DNA of 64,000 nucleotides. Origin: Cepaea nemoralis. Taxonomy: Eukaryota > Mollusca > Gastropoda > Stylommatophora > Helicidae. The notes beneath the pieces are model-generated. The model ran no database searches and was not told the origin of the DNA. It worked only from the letters and a program-made list of their open reading frames with translations. The first letter of the stretch is position 1, and every line of letters starts with the position of its first letter. Below, in pieces: positions 22,330-33,972 of the stretch. Location: assembly GCA_014155875.1 (NCBI GenBank), contig JACEFZ010001343.1, positions 248,001-312,000 on the forward strand. The letters run 5' to 3'. The position numbers were made by a program, and so were the translations under genes.

Positions 22330-24050
22330 AGGGCCTGCAACTCTTCTGAATATTTGTAGCAAAATATCCCAGTTGGTGTGCACATGGATTAAGGTCTGCG
22401 ATCTGCTCAGACCTTAATCTGTGTCGGACGATTCCAGTAGGTTGATGACTGCTCTCAGTTGCATAAAATTCAATCCATCTTTTCTCCAATAATCCTCTTC
22501 CTCTTTCAACACATGGTCCTCCCATTTTTCCAGTAACTTTTATGAATATTTAATAGCGCTGACTGGATTAGTATCTTGACGTCAGACAATTTGAATATAG
22601 TATTGTCAGCTGCCACCTGTCCTTTAATTTTATCCCACACAAGTTCTATAGGGTTAAAATGAGAATGGTAAGGCGGAAGTCTCAAGCACCCATGACGATG
22701 CTCTTCTATCAACTTGTCAATTTGATATTTCTTGCTTTTTGGCATCTGTTTTACAAGGGACAACAATTCTAGCTAGAAATACGTTTCTGGAAATGGTATG
22801 TTTTCCATTCTGAGTCATATCTTTATTGCTCCCTTTGTGCTCGATGCTGTAGGTATTTTGTCTTCTTGGGCAACAACATTGATATCATGCATTGTCCATA
22901 ATTGGACACGACGGTCTATCTAGGGATGGACGCACAGTATTCTCGAGCCAATCTCTAAATACATTACCATTCATCTTATTATGATAATCCCTATTGTCTG
23001 TATGCTTTGATACAAACACGAGCCCAGCATTCTGTTGTAAGCCATTATGCGTATTACAAGCATGGGCCATGACCAAAAGCTGTCCTATACTACTGGGCAC
23101 ATATCGCTTTATCTGTCCATCCACTGATTGCCATTCCTTATCACTTGTGTGGTGCGCACTGATCCACATTTCATCCAAGCACACTATGCCATAATTTTCT
23201 TTGCGCATTTACCTTATTTCACGCTTCTCATGGCTCCTAAATGCGGTTGCTCGCAAAGAATACTTCTACCGCCCTTGTACTTTCTAAAATTGAAGATAAT
23301 GTCCTTATAATTTTCCACAAAGTTATTTTGGATAACTCTATGTTGTTGTTCTTTCTCAACCAAACCCTAAGTTTTCTTACAGTCACTGTTTCTTTAGCAT
23401 CCAGCATTTTTATAATGCTGGATAATCCTGGATATAAAATCCAAAATTTTTATAATTTTAGGAGTCTCCGTGGCGAAGTGGTCAAGCCTTTTGACTCGGG
23501 TTCCAAAGGTTGTGGGTGCGATTCCGAGCCACATCCTTCGGTTCACGAGTTAAATTTTTCGGAGACTTCTGTGGGTCGTCGCTAGAGCTGTGGAGTTCAT
23601 GCTTTGTGCAATGCTTTCCGCGCTGTGGAAAGAGACGAGCCATATGGAATAGAACCCGGTGCAATGAAGTCGACCCTGTCGACTTTTAAGCGACTTTTTA
23701 AAGCATTTTTATAATAGCTCACCTTATGACATCTTTGTCAAAGCTGTCTACAATAACCTTTCTACCTACAGTTTGATTATTGCGTGGTGATTTAATTCCA
23801 GATTCTTGCACCCATCGACGAAATGACCGTTTACTAAAACCCAATGCATGCACTGTTCTTTTTTCAGAATTTGTAATAGTTTAAAACAGTTTCCTGCAAT
23901 CAGCTTCTTGAGAAAAATATATGTAAAACTTCATAGCGATGCTTTGAAGTGTATACACAATTTCACATTCAATCCCATTGAAAAATATTCACACATTTCA
24001 ATGTTAGCGATAAGTGGTAAGATTTTTTTTTAAAAAACATATTAATCAGG
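22330..24050 (-). pseudogene. DDE transposase relic, Tc1/mariner-IS630 type, split by SINE S2
   Basis: Reverse-strand remnants of one transposase. The N-terminal part (about 23880-23716) has a helix-turn-helix-like stretch with KRSFRRWVQESGIKSP. The catalytic part (23208-22885) holds LDEMWISAHH, with the first Asp, and RPSCPIMDNA, with the second. 22766-22506 holds LPPYHSHFNPIELVWDKIKG, with the catalytic Glu. The DDE-3 family signature D...DN...PIExxW is therefore all visible, but stops and frameshifts break the frame, and a SINE S2 lies at 23457-23704. Terminal inverted repeats were not found. Confidence 0.8.
23457..23704 (+). mobile_element. SINE S2 with 11-bp target-site duplication
   Basis: Flanked by ATTTTTATAAT at 23446-23456 and 23705-23715. 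Head TCCGTGGCGAAGTGGTCAAG with an A-box-like TGGCGAAGTGG; B-box-like GGTGCGATTCCG; body GTGGGTCGTCGC, GAACCCGGTGCAATGAAGTC; 3' end CGACTTTTAAGCGACTTTTT. Confidence 0.93.
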
Positions 24051-24660
24051 TTTCATGAAATAACCCACATTTTGAGACACATCTGAACAGTCCCAGTTTA
24101 AACAACGCGGGGTTCTTGGCATAAGGCCAATCCCGTGAAACATGTAAAATATTCAACTTCATCTCTGACCCGTAAATTATATACCGCATATAAACAAACT
24201 TTGAAATCTGCAGTAAAATCTCCAGAACAAAAATGTTTTTGTTGGGTGGACATAATGATAAGGTTATATGCTAAATCTCATCATTTTCCTTCAGTTGGTT
24301 ACTGAGATACGGAATTTTATATTGGGGCAGACAAAAGTAAACACACTATAGTTTGGTTCAGGTCAATAAAGTCACCTTTATCCATGGTGTATGAAAAGGA
24401 CATCTTGGGAAGTTAAGGTAGCCACCATGATACCGACTACATCATCCACCTAGTGCCAATGGTTTGCACCAGCTCACAAGAATGCCCTGGTACCGTCTGC
24501 CACAAAGAGCCACAACTGAAGAAATATAACTGGCACAGCAATGGAAGACTATGGACAAGATCAATGTGATGGTATTAAGAACAACCACACAGAAATGAAT
24601 ACCAACTTATCATTCAGAAACCAGCCTGCTTTTCACAGGAAAAGTAAACAAAAATAAGGA
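24051..24660. other. Unassigned sequence
   Basis: No gene. A short block at 24405-24465 (ACATCATCCACCTAGTGCC) resembles 18355-18410 and may be a dispersed repeat remnant. Confidence 0.45.
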
Positions 24661-24850
24661 GAAGCGGCTGGCCGAGTGGCTAGAATGCAGTTCTCCACTG
24701 GGAGACCCGGGTTAGAATCCTCTGTATGGTATGGAATTTTTTTTCTGTCGGGGGCAAAAAGAAACCTCTAACCTGCACAGTTTGCGGCGACTGCACTAGC
24801 CAGGCGGCCTTAATTCCTTAGGCTCAAGACCCCCTGCCATACACCGCAAG
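24661..24850 (+). mobile_element. SINE S3 copy
   Basis: tRNA-like head GCGGCTGGCCGAGTGGCTAG with an A-box TGGCCGAGTGG and a B-box-like GGGTTAGAATCC; body TTTGCGGCGACTGCACTAGC, CAGGCGGCCTTAATTCC. A reverse copy lies at 45890-46070. No duplication visible. Confidence 0.85.
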
Positions 24851-25199
24851 CTACTATATTGGCAGTAAATGACAGTTGGTAGAAGTAAAAAGATGAAGGT
24901 TCCTTTCATATGCCAAAGGCCTATTGGACATATGGAGCTAGACTCATATTTTTATATACCAAGCAGCACTGGGTGGCTTGGGTGGTCAGTAACACACCTG
25001 CCGTCTTTACTTCCCAAGATAATTTCTGGTACATATTTTAGGCTGGGTCACCCTGTGAGAGCCCAGGTACATTTTACAGATTTGAAACCACCCTCATGCA
25101 GATAAAACAAAAGTCCACCAGTATAGCAGGCTAGCATCTAACCACTACATTATCACAGCTTCCCTTTTTCTCATGAGTCAGCATATTTTTCTTTGCAAA
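24851..25199. other. Unassigned sequence
   Basis: Nothing recognised. Confidence 0.5.
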
Positions 25200-25361
25200 T
25201 ACAGGGTGTATTTTTAATGACTGTGCAGTGTTTGAAAATATTGCCGGTCCATGTTTTCTATTTACCTATTATGTTGCATGAACTTTACATAGGGTGAATA
25301 CAAAACTTGGAAACAGCAATATTTTTCAAACACTGCATGTCATTAAAAAATACACCCTATA
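25200..25361. mobile_element. MITE with long inverted repeats, copy 1
   Basis: About 162 bp. The left end TACAGGGTGTATTTTTAATG is mirrored by the right end (reverse complement TATAGGGTGTATTTTTTAAT), and pairing continues over about 40 bp through GCAGTGTTTGAAAATATTG. Ends sit at TA. A second copy is at 36586-36719. Confidence 0.85.
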
Positions 25362-25519
25362 GGAGCTAAGATAACAATTGCAAATTCAGGTGCCAGATAA
25401 AAATGATCAGGTGCCATGGTGACCAGGTGACATGGATTCTTCTACCCCTGATTATGCATATATATAAATAATTTTTGAACGTTTGTCTCCTGCCTTTGAA
25501 GATAAGAATATTTGCCATG

Positions 25520-25885
25520 TATGTTACCCTCGGCACTCATCAACCCAACACCCCACATTGCATCAACAGCTTCAGGCAAAGGAGCGCAACTGGAAGGGTA
25601 CAAGCCTTACCCTGGTATGAGGACATGCAACCTAATGACTAAATGTCATGGCAGGATAGACCAGACTCTAAGATTTGGTCAGCAACTTGTCTAGGGTGGA
25701 AGCTCTGACAGGCGGACAGTTAGAGCATTGCTTTGCTGAGTTGTCAGCTTCTCCAGCTTGTCTTGTTCCAGATGTATTGGTCTTACCTTTCCTCTGGAGA
25801 AAACTAGTCAGGACAAGAGAGGGATCATGCTGTATAGGCAACAGATGGTCTCTAAATTCAGCCCAGACTTTTGTGCTATGAAGAG
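25520..25885 (+). repeat. 350-bp dispersed repeat, copy 1
   Basis: Similar over its length to 33605-33972: CACCCCACATTGCATCAAC, GGTACAAGCCTTACCCTGG, ACAGGCGGACAGTTAGAGC, AGAGAGGGATCATGCTG. No coding motif. The other copy abuts an RT frame, so it could be LINE untranslated sequence or an independent element. Confidence 0.8.
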
Positions 25886-25933
25886 GTTAACTCCATTTGA
25901 TAAACTATCATCTTTCAAGACAGAAAGCTGTGT

Positions 25934-26202
<269 letters not shown>

Positions 26203-26309
26203 CTTATATTTTCCACTGACATGTGCAGATTGCAATAGGACATTTTCTATGATCAATGGCCTGAATGGGTTTCTTTAAGGTACATTTCCCACACTCGAGG
26301 GCAATAAAG

Positions 26310-27327
26310 CTACAAATTCTTTTCAACCTCCAGCTAGCAATTTATTTTATAGACGGTTGCATCTTCATCTGGGCCAGGGTATAAATAGGTGTCATTAACC
26401 CAGAAAAAGCATCTGTCTTGTGGTGCTCTCTGGACAACAGGATTGTTAAAGCTGACCTCCCAAGTCTCACAATAAATGGTAGAAATGTGAATAGAGAAAG
26501 CAGACTGAAGCACCTGGGAATCACTTTTGACAGAAGTCTGTCCTTTAGGGATCATGAAGTGGTGGTTATAAAGTGTCAGTTGAGACTCAATGCATATGGT
26601 GGCAAGAAACATGGAGCAGAAAATGCTATTCACTTTTTCAGCACTTGACCATTTCAGTTGTAGAATATGGACTAGGAATGCTCACTGTCTCAAAGAGTCA
26701 GCTAGTGAAACTAGAGTGTATACAGAATGAATCTATGAGGGTGCCTCTGGGGTGTACACAGGTCACCTCAACAGTGTGTAAGCGATACATCCTGGCTCCA
26801 CCAACCATTGCAGACAGACTCGATGTGTTGCAGGCAAGGTCATACCTCAAGGTGGCTGCAGACAAGGAAGACTTCCTGTATAATTCCCTGGATGCAGTCA
26901 AGGGCCACAGGCTGTTAAGAGGAAGATCATGGATGGCTCAGGCAGAAGAGACCACCTGGGAAGTGTGTCAACTTGAGAAGATTAGAACGAGTGAGTCAGA
27001 GTGCTAGAAGTTCAGACATGTGGGATTACAATCACACTGGGACGTGAGTGTAGAGAGTGGCCAGCAGGTGATACGGGAGTAGAAAATCAGCAATTAATCC
27101 AGGACTACTCTAGTCCTGGCGATGTGATTATCTATACCAATGGCTCTGTGTTAAGAGGCAAAAAAGTGCCTTTGATTCACAGCAAAATCCAATGGCCAAT
27201 AGTCGGTACAGGAGAGCTTGGCATATGACATCACAACCTCAAGTCTGAGAATGGAGGGGGGGGGGGGGGGGGGGGGGGGGGAACTGCAGCTTTCCACTGG
27301 TTGGAGAACAAACTGTATACACATGTT
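26310..27327 (+). pseudogene. LINE-R copy, RT C-terminus to RNase H start
   Basis: Forward RT thumb region with NPEKA, then LKHLGITFDRSLSFRDH, MLTVSKSQLVKLECIQNESM and WMAQAEE. RNase H begins at about 27120 with DVIIYTNGSVL (the first catalytic Asp is changed to Asn: YTNGS instead of YTDGS). Frames shift repeatedly. A poly-G run (27256-27281) replaces sequence that reads MEVEAASAAF in the 46.7-kb copy. The element is interrupted at 27327 by an 829-bp insert and resumes at 28157. Confidence 0.85.
27256..27281. repeat. Poly-G tract inside LINE-R
   Basis: 26 consecutive G at a position where the sister copy (46957) has GGAGGTGGAGGCGG. Confidence 0.97.
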
Positions 27328-28156
27328 GTGATATAAACATGATAATGTTGTGATATAAACTCTATGGACCGATGTGTGAACTAAAGAAGATAGTTAAATT
27401 CATAAAGATACAACATTGCAGTTATAGACATATGTCAAGTGAATGAAAGAAGAAGAACTCCCGTGTGTTGCCGGGGCCCATAAGGGAAGCAAAGAATAGC
27501 AACACTGTAGCCTACCACGCATGTCGTAAGAGGCGACTAAGGAGGCTATGGTTCCGTCGCCCTGCTACTGAGTGAGTGTGTGGCGCGACACTGTGAGCTG
27601 TGAGTTTCGTGTGAAATGTTTTTGAATCTGCCCGAGGTTTTTTGGAACATGACTGCATGTTCGGAGCAATGGCAGCTGGCTATGTCCCAGAGTTGACCGG
27701 TTTTTGCCTTATGCAGAAATGCGTGGCTGCTGGGCTTCTGGTTGACTGCCACTGCCATCGACGATGAACTGTATTTTCATGGACTGTGTGGGTGAACATC
27801 TAGGAAACATTCAGATAGGAAAATGACTGCCAATTCCATCAGAGATGAACAGGGTGTTTCGTGGGACTGTGTGGGTGAACATCTAGGAAACATTCAGATA
27901 GGACAATGACTGCAGATTCCATCAGAGATGAACAGGGTGTTTCGTGGGGGACTGGTGTGTTGACATTCTGGTGGCGGCATTATGCACAGTGTATCTGTGC
28001 AGGCTGTTGTTTGTCGAGACTCCTGTCTTTTCCACTTTTCACATTGGGCAGCGTTTTGTGTGATATTCACTGGCACAGGAACGGAGCATAGTGGGGACGA
28101 CCCGTTGCTGTGAAGTTGGAACCGTGACTAACTAACTAACTAACGAAAAAGAAGAA
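27328..28156 (+). mobile_element. Composite insertion containing element S6
   Basis: 829 bp splitting LINE-R, with ACATGT on both sides (27322-27327 and 28157-28162). From about 27470 to 28143 it is S6: GGGCCCATAAGGGAAGCAAA, CGTAAGAGGCGACTAAGGAG, GTGATATTCACTGGCACAGG, GTGAAGTTGGAACCGTGAC plus (TAAC)n. An internal segment with GGACTGTGTGGGTGAACATC is duplicated in tandem (about 83 bp, from 27781 and 27864). No coding capacity. The CTAA-type tail matches S1 and a LINE-R copy. Confidence 0.75.
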
Positions 28157-28503
28157 CATGTCGTGATTGTAACTGATTTACAAAGCCTGCTGACAAGGGT
28201 GAAGACTGGTATGCTTCGTGCAGAATGGCATGCATCAATTTAGAGGTCACGGGTTGTGAGCATTCGCTAGACCTTTTCTCCAGGACACTCTGGTATTGTT
28301 GGAAATGAATAGGTGGACAGACTGGCTTTTGCTGCATCATTAAGGGGTGATTTGATGCATGATAAGGCAGATGATGTGAAGACCCCCTGGGAGCGTATGA
28401 ATAATGCAGAAGAATAGATAGACTATCATGGTCTAGAGAGAATGCGGCAGCAGGGGTTGGTCAGAGGATCTGGTAGACAGTCATCACTCAGAGGTAAAGC
28501 AAG
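28157..28503 (+). pseudogene. LINE-R RNase H, middle part
   Basis: Continuation of the LINE-R copy: VIVTDLQSLL-like third catalytic region, FSRTLWYCWK-like decay of the SPGHxG motif, then MRQQGLVRGSGRQSSLRGKA. Stops and frameshifts present. Interrupted by SINE S2 at 28504. Confidence 0.8.
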
Positions 28504-28744
28504 GGAGTGAGGGAGTCTCTGTGGCGAAGTGGTCAAGCCGTTTGACTCGTGCTCTGAAGGTTGTGGGTTCGATTCCAGGCCGTGTCCTTCGGTTTACGAG
28601 CTAAATGTTTCTGAGACTCCTGTGGGTCGTCGCTAAAAGCTACGGAGTTCGTGCTTTGTGTGACGCTTTCCGTGCTGTGGAAAGAGACAGAGCCATATGG
28701 GATAAAACCCGGTGCAATGAAGTCGACCCTGTCGACTTTTTAAA
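28504..28744 (+). mobile_element. SINE S2 with 12-bp target-site duplication
   Basis: Inserted in LINE-R between AGGTAAAGCAAG at 28492-28503 and 28745-28756. Head TCTGTGGCGAAGTGGTCAAG, B-box GGTTCGATTCC, body GTGGGTCGTCGCTAAAAGC, end CCTGTCGACTTTTT. The best-preserved S2 in the window. Confidence 0.96.
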
Positions 28745-28875
28745 AGGTAAAGCAAGACGGATATATAATTAGATTGTAATGGGCACCAATAGTATTGGAA
28801 CTCTCTGCTGGCTGTTGAAGATGATGACTGAGTGCTTGAATGCAATGATGTCGGTTCTTGACTCAACTCAAGACA
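28745..28875 (+). pseudogene. LINE-R 3' end
   Basis: Last part of the same copy. The region corresponding to TLRWLLxxGTEHLWECPEC is decayed, and the stop region TGATGTCGGTTCTTGACTC is followed by an ACTCA-type tail, as in the copy at 45.1 kb. Confidence 0.8.
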
Positions 28876-29014
28876 GGTGTTCACTTACTCAGTACTGGGA
28901 GTGACAGATTTATTTATAATCAATCAGTAATTAAAACCGATCTTACTGTTAGTAGTGTCAGTGACATCATTAAATAATAATACTGATAAAATATCAGAGT
29001 CCTTTTCTGACATA

Positions 29015-30303
29015 CAGCTATCGTAGCCTGTCCTTCAAAGATCATGTCGACTATGTCATAACGAAGGCTCGAAAAGGTTTGGCAGCAATGAGAGTCATGG
29101 CGACTGCCAATATCGAGCAAAGACTGCTATTACTTCTGTTCCAAGGACTTGTGCTTTCACGCATCGAGTATGCCCTGGCCATCCTCACTGTCAGCCCTAC
29201 ACAGATTGGAAGACTTGAAAAGGTACAAAACGAAGCCATGCGCATCATTTTGGGCTGCACGAGAGACACCAGCTGTGTAGCAATGAGATACCTCCTTGAC
29301 TTCCCGACAATGGAACACAGGATCAAGATCTGGAGAGCTCGTGCATACTTAAAAATAAGTGCAGATGAGCAGCACCCTCTGCATGACGCTGTATTCAGAG
29401 AAAAGGGTGACAGGCTAAAGAGGGGCAAATCATGGATGGGTCGGGCGGAAGATGTCGTCGACAGGTCTGCAGTCTTACCAGTATCAACCCCGGCAAGGAA
29501 TGGGTGCCGGTGCCTCCAGCTTTTAAGTGTACCTTCTCCTGCATTATCACACTCGACAGACGGTGCAGAGAGCAGAACCCTGCCGCTGTCAATGCAGAGG
29601 TTAACGCGCTCATCTATGATCACTCAGATAGCCCCGAAGTGCTCATCTATACAGATGGATCTGTTGTAAAGCAGCAGAGAAGTGCGTGGGCATTTACAGC
29701 CCGTTCAGCGGGCCGAACCGTTCAAGAATCCAGTGGTGCCCACTCTATGACCACGAGCAGCATGACGATGGAGGTGATGGCAGTTACACAGGCTTTCATA
29801 TGGCTGGAATCACAGCATTATACCAACGTGTGTGTACTAAGTGATTCAATGAGCATGATTCAGAAGGTCGAAGCTGGATCTGTACGTAGACAGTGGACTG
29901 AGTCGCTGCGGAAGTCTGTTGTCCGCAAAGTCACCTTCATCTTCGTCCCGGGACATGCGGGAGTCGAGGGAAATGAACGAGCTGATAAATTGGCTGGCTC
30001 TGCACCCCCTGTAGATGGCCAGCCCATGGATCGTGCCGATGTCATTAACGCCCTTAAAGATATGGCGAGAACAGAGGATTTTGACGCCAGTGATTCCACA
30101 TCGCTTTCCAGGATGAAAGACCTGGGAGTAAGAATCGGCACAGCCAGACGCGAGAAGTACATCGGGAAAACAAAGCGCCTCGTCAACCAACACAGAACTG
30201 GCACTATTAGCCACCGGACGCTGATGCATATGCTGGGGGGAGGATCTGAGCACCTATGGACATGTCCGGAGTGCAACGAAGATACCCCAACTGATAACTG
30301 ATA
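29015..30303 (+). pseudogene. LINE-R copy, RT thumb plus RNase H, near-intact
   Basis: The best LINE-R tail here. It opens in the RT thumb with RSLSFKDHVDYVI and continues IEYALAILTVSPTQIGRLEK, YLLDFPT and KRGKSWMGRAEDVV. The frame then shifts once at about 29460 and stays open to 30301. RNase H motifs are all present: IYTDGS (29650), MEVMAVTQAF (Glu), VLSDSMSM (Asp) and FVPGHAGVEGNERADKLAG. The C-terminus is EHLWTCPECNED. RNase H puts it in the I/jockey-like group. The 5' end is truncated and the tail is TGATAAC repeats. Confidence 0.92.
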
Positions 30304-31287
30304 ACTGATAGCTATCTTACTTCAATGATATTTTAATAATAAATAAATACTAAATTACACTAAATTAAAAACTTAATTAGCGAGTTGTTTCTAGCATGAG
30401 TACAATTTTATTAAGACAAGGCTTTCAGTTCAGTTGTCAAATGTTTTTTAAAAAATGCATCAATCTTAAGATAGCACCAGACTTGCACACACGTAGTCAT
30501 ACGATGCAACGCTAAATTCCAAATGTGACAACTATATAGTATATAGTTTCACACGAGTTCAGTTAAGACTAAAGTACAAAGTTAGTAGTGTCAAGTACAA
30601 GTGTACTGCTTACCTACAAAAATCGACAGTAGTAATTTGATGGCACCTTCAGGAACACCTATAGCAGAAGCAATGTTAGCGGAAACCATTTCAAATAGTG
30701 CCTCTGTTTCGTAATGTATCTATAAGAAACACAACAAAAGCTTGTTCTTCCCGCTGGCGTTGTGGGTGACATACAAGTCGGTCACGGTCTGCTGTTAATC
30801 CGGTGAGTGAAGCTTCACCAGACGAGACCTATATCTCTCACACCCTCTCTCTCTCTCTCCCTATCACTGAACGTAATGTGCCAGGTTGTATCCACGCTTT
30901 GCTGGCTTTCTTGTGCGCGGAAACCACAAACGGTCTCCTCAAGGACAGCTGATCGACCTGGGATCTGCCAAGTGTGGCCAAATATGACCTTTTTGTCTGT
31001 GAGTTGTCTATTTGACACCAATAAATAAGTTTCTATATTTAACGACACACATAAGGTGAAAGCGGTTGCAATTTTTAGTATCGGCGTTCAAATATTATTA
31101 CAGTTTAAAGCTCTTTAGCAGTGAAGTAGTAAATTATCTTATTTTGCATGTAACATCTCTTTTAAGTAAGACAAAATTTCAAAATAAATACGGTATAGAA
31201 AATAATAGGTTTAAATCAATTATTTGAATGAAAGATATATGGGGTATATTTACATCATATATGTGGTTTTTTTTTAATGAATGAATA
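30304..31287. other. Unassigned AT-rich sequence
   Basis: About 980 bp with only a short CT run (30841-30860) and no recognisable gene or element. Confidence 0.5.
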
Positions 31288-31560
31288 AGAGCGCTTGATC
31301 TTAAATGTCCGGTGTGCTGATGTCGAGGTAGCGCGTTCAATCCCTACACTGGTCAGTTGGACTAAAATGTTGACTTCTCGTTCTTGACTTTGGAACGTAA
31401 ATTACAAGTACCTCTGAATTCTGAGTAGGTTCGTCTGATGGCGAGGGACAATGGTAATAGGGAAAGTAAATCCACAAGCAAACATCAGTCCAGTGCACTA
31501 TACGTGCCGGGTGTTTGTGAAGTCTCACTACACTTTGTATGTAGAATATCAACCATTTTT
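31288..31560 (+). mobile_element. SINE S4 copy, 3' end displaced
   Basis: GTCCGGTGTGCTGATGTCG, B-box-like GCGTTCAATCCC, body ACTAAAATGTTGACTTCTCG, ACAAGTACCTCTGAATTC, CATCAGTCCAGTGCACTA. The expected end (GTAGTAGCACATGTATGGAC) occurs only at 31981-32000, so about 480 bp including an S1 separates body and end. Confidence 0.82.
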
Positions 31561-31699
31561 TTTCTTCTTTTGTTGATAACACCATTCTGTTTAGAGTTCA
31601 CAGAATTACCCCAGCAGACGACAGCAATTCGCTACATATTGCTTCACGCTGGACTGCGGAGCACACTTATATGACAGCACGTACTTCATTTTTGAAATT

Positions 31700-31938
31700 T
31701 ATTTTACACACCGGTGCACTTCGTAATCCCGCATACCCGCGTTCGAAACACGGCTGGGGAAAATTTGGCAACCGACATCCTTACGGGTATTTTTTTTAAT
31801 GAAATTGTAGCCTATGGGTGCCGGTCGTTCAGAAAGCAATGGCAAACTACTGAACGTAAACTTGCCCAGGAATCACGAACAGCCAAAAAAAATGCTGGGG
31901 TTGACTGTCACGTCCTGTAAAGGACATGCAACTAACTT
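31700..31938 (+). mobile_element. SINE S1 copy
   Basis: B-box-like GCGTTCGAAACACG, core GAAAGCAATGGCAAACTACTG in two runs, CCCAGGAATCACGAACAGCC, end GTCCTGTAAAGGACATGCAA plus CTAAC. Confidence 0.88.
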
Positions 31939-32525
31939 TTTGTACACACAAAGTGCAGTGAGATTTCACACACACACGGGGTAGTAGCACATGTATGGAC
32001 TACGCGTGGATTCAAAGAGAGATAACACACACAAAAAGCGGGGGTGGGGCATCTCTCAAGTTGTGTATTCTCAGTTTGTGTTGCTGCACTTTGCACTTTA
32101 TCCCAGAAATCGTTTCACCTCGTCAGCCTTTTCATAAATAAATTTGCGCTCATAGGAACGGTAGCAGATTTTATAATAGCCTGTGCATTTCACGCACATT
32201 CGAATACCCGACGCAGAATAACCATATGTTCTTGACCTTTGTCTTGTCGAGGTATGCAAGTTACTCCACGCGGAACATACAGTTTCTATTTTAAGTAACA
32301 TGCTCAGCTAGTCCGTTACAGTTACACATAAAAACACATATGTCGGACTATAGTACGTTCCAGCCATGGGAATGCCGTCTTTTTAGACTCCAATTCAATG
32401 TTTGTAAAAGGCAACTTTTACCGTGACTATTCTTGTTCTGGGAAGTAAAGTCGGGCCCTGTGATAATGTCATCATCACACAAGGAGTGAAGATTGTCTAA
32501 AAAATAAGAGACAAGCAATGTACTA
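31939..32525. other. Mostly unassigned; contains the S4 3' end
   Basis: 31975-32030 carries the S4 terminal block. The rest shows no element or gene. Confidence 0.5.
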
Positions 32526-32770
32526 TAGCCGATCTCCGTGGCCAAGAGCTTGTGAACACGGTTAGTGAGCCGTTTACCACGCGTTCGAAACTCAGCTGCG
32601 ACCGATTTGTGCAGCAGACCGTGTCGCGTTGTGTTATAACGTGCTGGAATGGGAGCCGGTCGTTCAGAAAGCAAATTTAAACTACTGAACTTAAAACTTG
32701 CCTAGTACATCAACAGCAACTGAAAAATGCTGGTGTTGACTGCAACGACCTGTTAGGGATATTCAACATT
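32526..32770 (+). mobile_element. SINE S1 copy with clear tRNA-like head
   Basis: Head GATCTCCGTGGCCAAGAGC (A-box-like TGGCCAAGAGC) and B-box-like GCGTTCGAAAC, then CGTTCAGAAAGCAAATTTAA, and the end CGACCTGTTAGGGATATTCAA. Diverged core. Confidence 0.85.
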
Positions 32771-32824
32771 TTTTTTAAATGTACTTTAGCAATGTGCCCT
32801 CCTGTCTCACATGCGAAATAGATG

Positions 32825-33437
32825 TTAGTTAGTTAGTTAGTTAGTTAGTCGCAGTTCCAACTTCACAGCAAGGGGCTGTCCCCATTATGCTCCGTTCCTG
32901 TGCCAGTGAATATCACACAAAACGCTCCCCACTGTCCAAGGTGAAAAGTGGAAAAGACAGGAGTCTCGACAAACAACAGTCCGCACAGATACACTGTGCA
33001 TAATGCCGCCGCCAGAATGTCAACACAATAGTCCCCCACGAAACCCAGAGTTCATCTCTGATGGAATCAGCAGTAATTTTCCCATCTGTATGTTTCCTAG
33101 ATGTTCACCCACACAGTCCACGAAATACAGTTCATCGTCGATGGTAGTGGCAGTCAACCAGAAGCCCAGCAGCCACGCATTTCTGCATAAGGCAAAAACC
33201 GGTCAACTCTGGGACATAGCCATCTGCCATCGCTCCGAACATGCAGTCACGTTCCAAAAAACCTCGGGCAGATTCAAAAGCATTTTACACGAAACTCACA
33301 GCTCACAGTGTCGCGCCACGCACTCACTCAGTAGCAGGGTGACGGAACCATCAAGCCTCCTTAGTCGCCTCTTACGACATGCGTGGTAGGCTACAGTGTT
33401 GCTATTCTTTGCTTCCCTTATGGGCCCCGGCAACACA
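32825..33437 (-). mobile_element. Element S6, reverse copy
   Basis: Reverse-strand S6, about 610 bp: starts at 33437 with GTTGCCGGGGCCCATAAGGG, passes CGTAAGAGGCGACTAAGGAG and ends GTTGGAACTGCGAC plus (TAAC)n at 32825-32850. It lacks the internal 83-bp duplication of the 27.5-kb copy. Frames are open by chance (33003-33389) and encode nothing recognisable. Confidence 0.85.
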
Positions 33438-33468
33438 ATAGATGTAGGATAAACTAACAGCATCGGAT

Positions 33469-33484
33469 GGGGGGGGGGGGGGGG
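33469..33484. repeat. Poly-G tract
   Basis: 16 G next to the S6 end. Confidence 0.95.
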
Positions 33485-33604
33485 TCAAAACAATTAGGTT
33501 TAAAAATTGATAGGAGAAAAACAAGGGTAATGAGAATAAATCAAGCAAATTATAATCTGATCTCCTATAGTGAAACATAACTTCCAAGACTGAAATATAT
33601 ATAT

Positions 33605-33972
33605 ATTGGGAACGTTGGAACGTTGGGCGGCGCTTACCAAACCTGACACCCCACATTGTGCCAACGGCTTCGGGCGGAAGAGCGCAATTGGGAGGGTACA
33701 AGCCTTACCCTGGTGCGAGGAAATGCAAGCTAAAGACAAAATTGTCATGGCAGGGCAGACCAGGCCCTAAGCCTTGGTTGGCGACTGGTCTAGGATCGAA
33801 GCTCCGACAGGCGGACAGTTAGAGCATTGCTTTGCTGATCCGGCAGCTTCTGCAGCTTGTCTTGTTCCAGATGTAGGGGTGTTACCTTTCCTCTGGAGTA
33901 AACTAGGCAGGCCGAGAGAGGGATCATGCTGCATGGGCAACACATGATCTCTATATTTTAGCCCAGGCTTTG
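33605..33972 (+). repeat. 350-bp dispersed repeat, copy 2
   Basis: Second copy of the repeat at 25520-25885 (CACCCCACATTGTGCCAACG, GGTACAAGCCTTACCCTGGT, GACAGGCGGACAGTTAGAGC). It ends within about 10 bp of the LINE-Z reading frame. Confidence 0.82.

Noticed and set aside
23457..23560. tRNA genes
   Set aside because: The A- and B-box-bearing heads at S1-S4 copies are the 5' parts of SINEs. They recur with the same 3' bodies and target-site duplications and do not fold as full tRNAs by eye.
33003..33389. 128-codon forward frame
   Set aside because: It lies on the antisense of element S6, whose other copy is not open; no motif.
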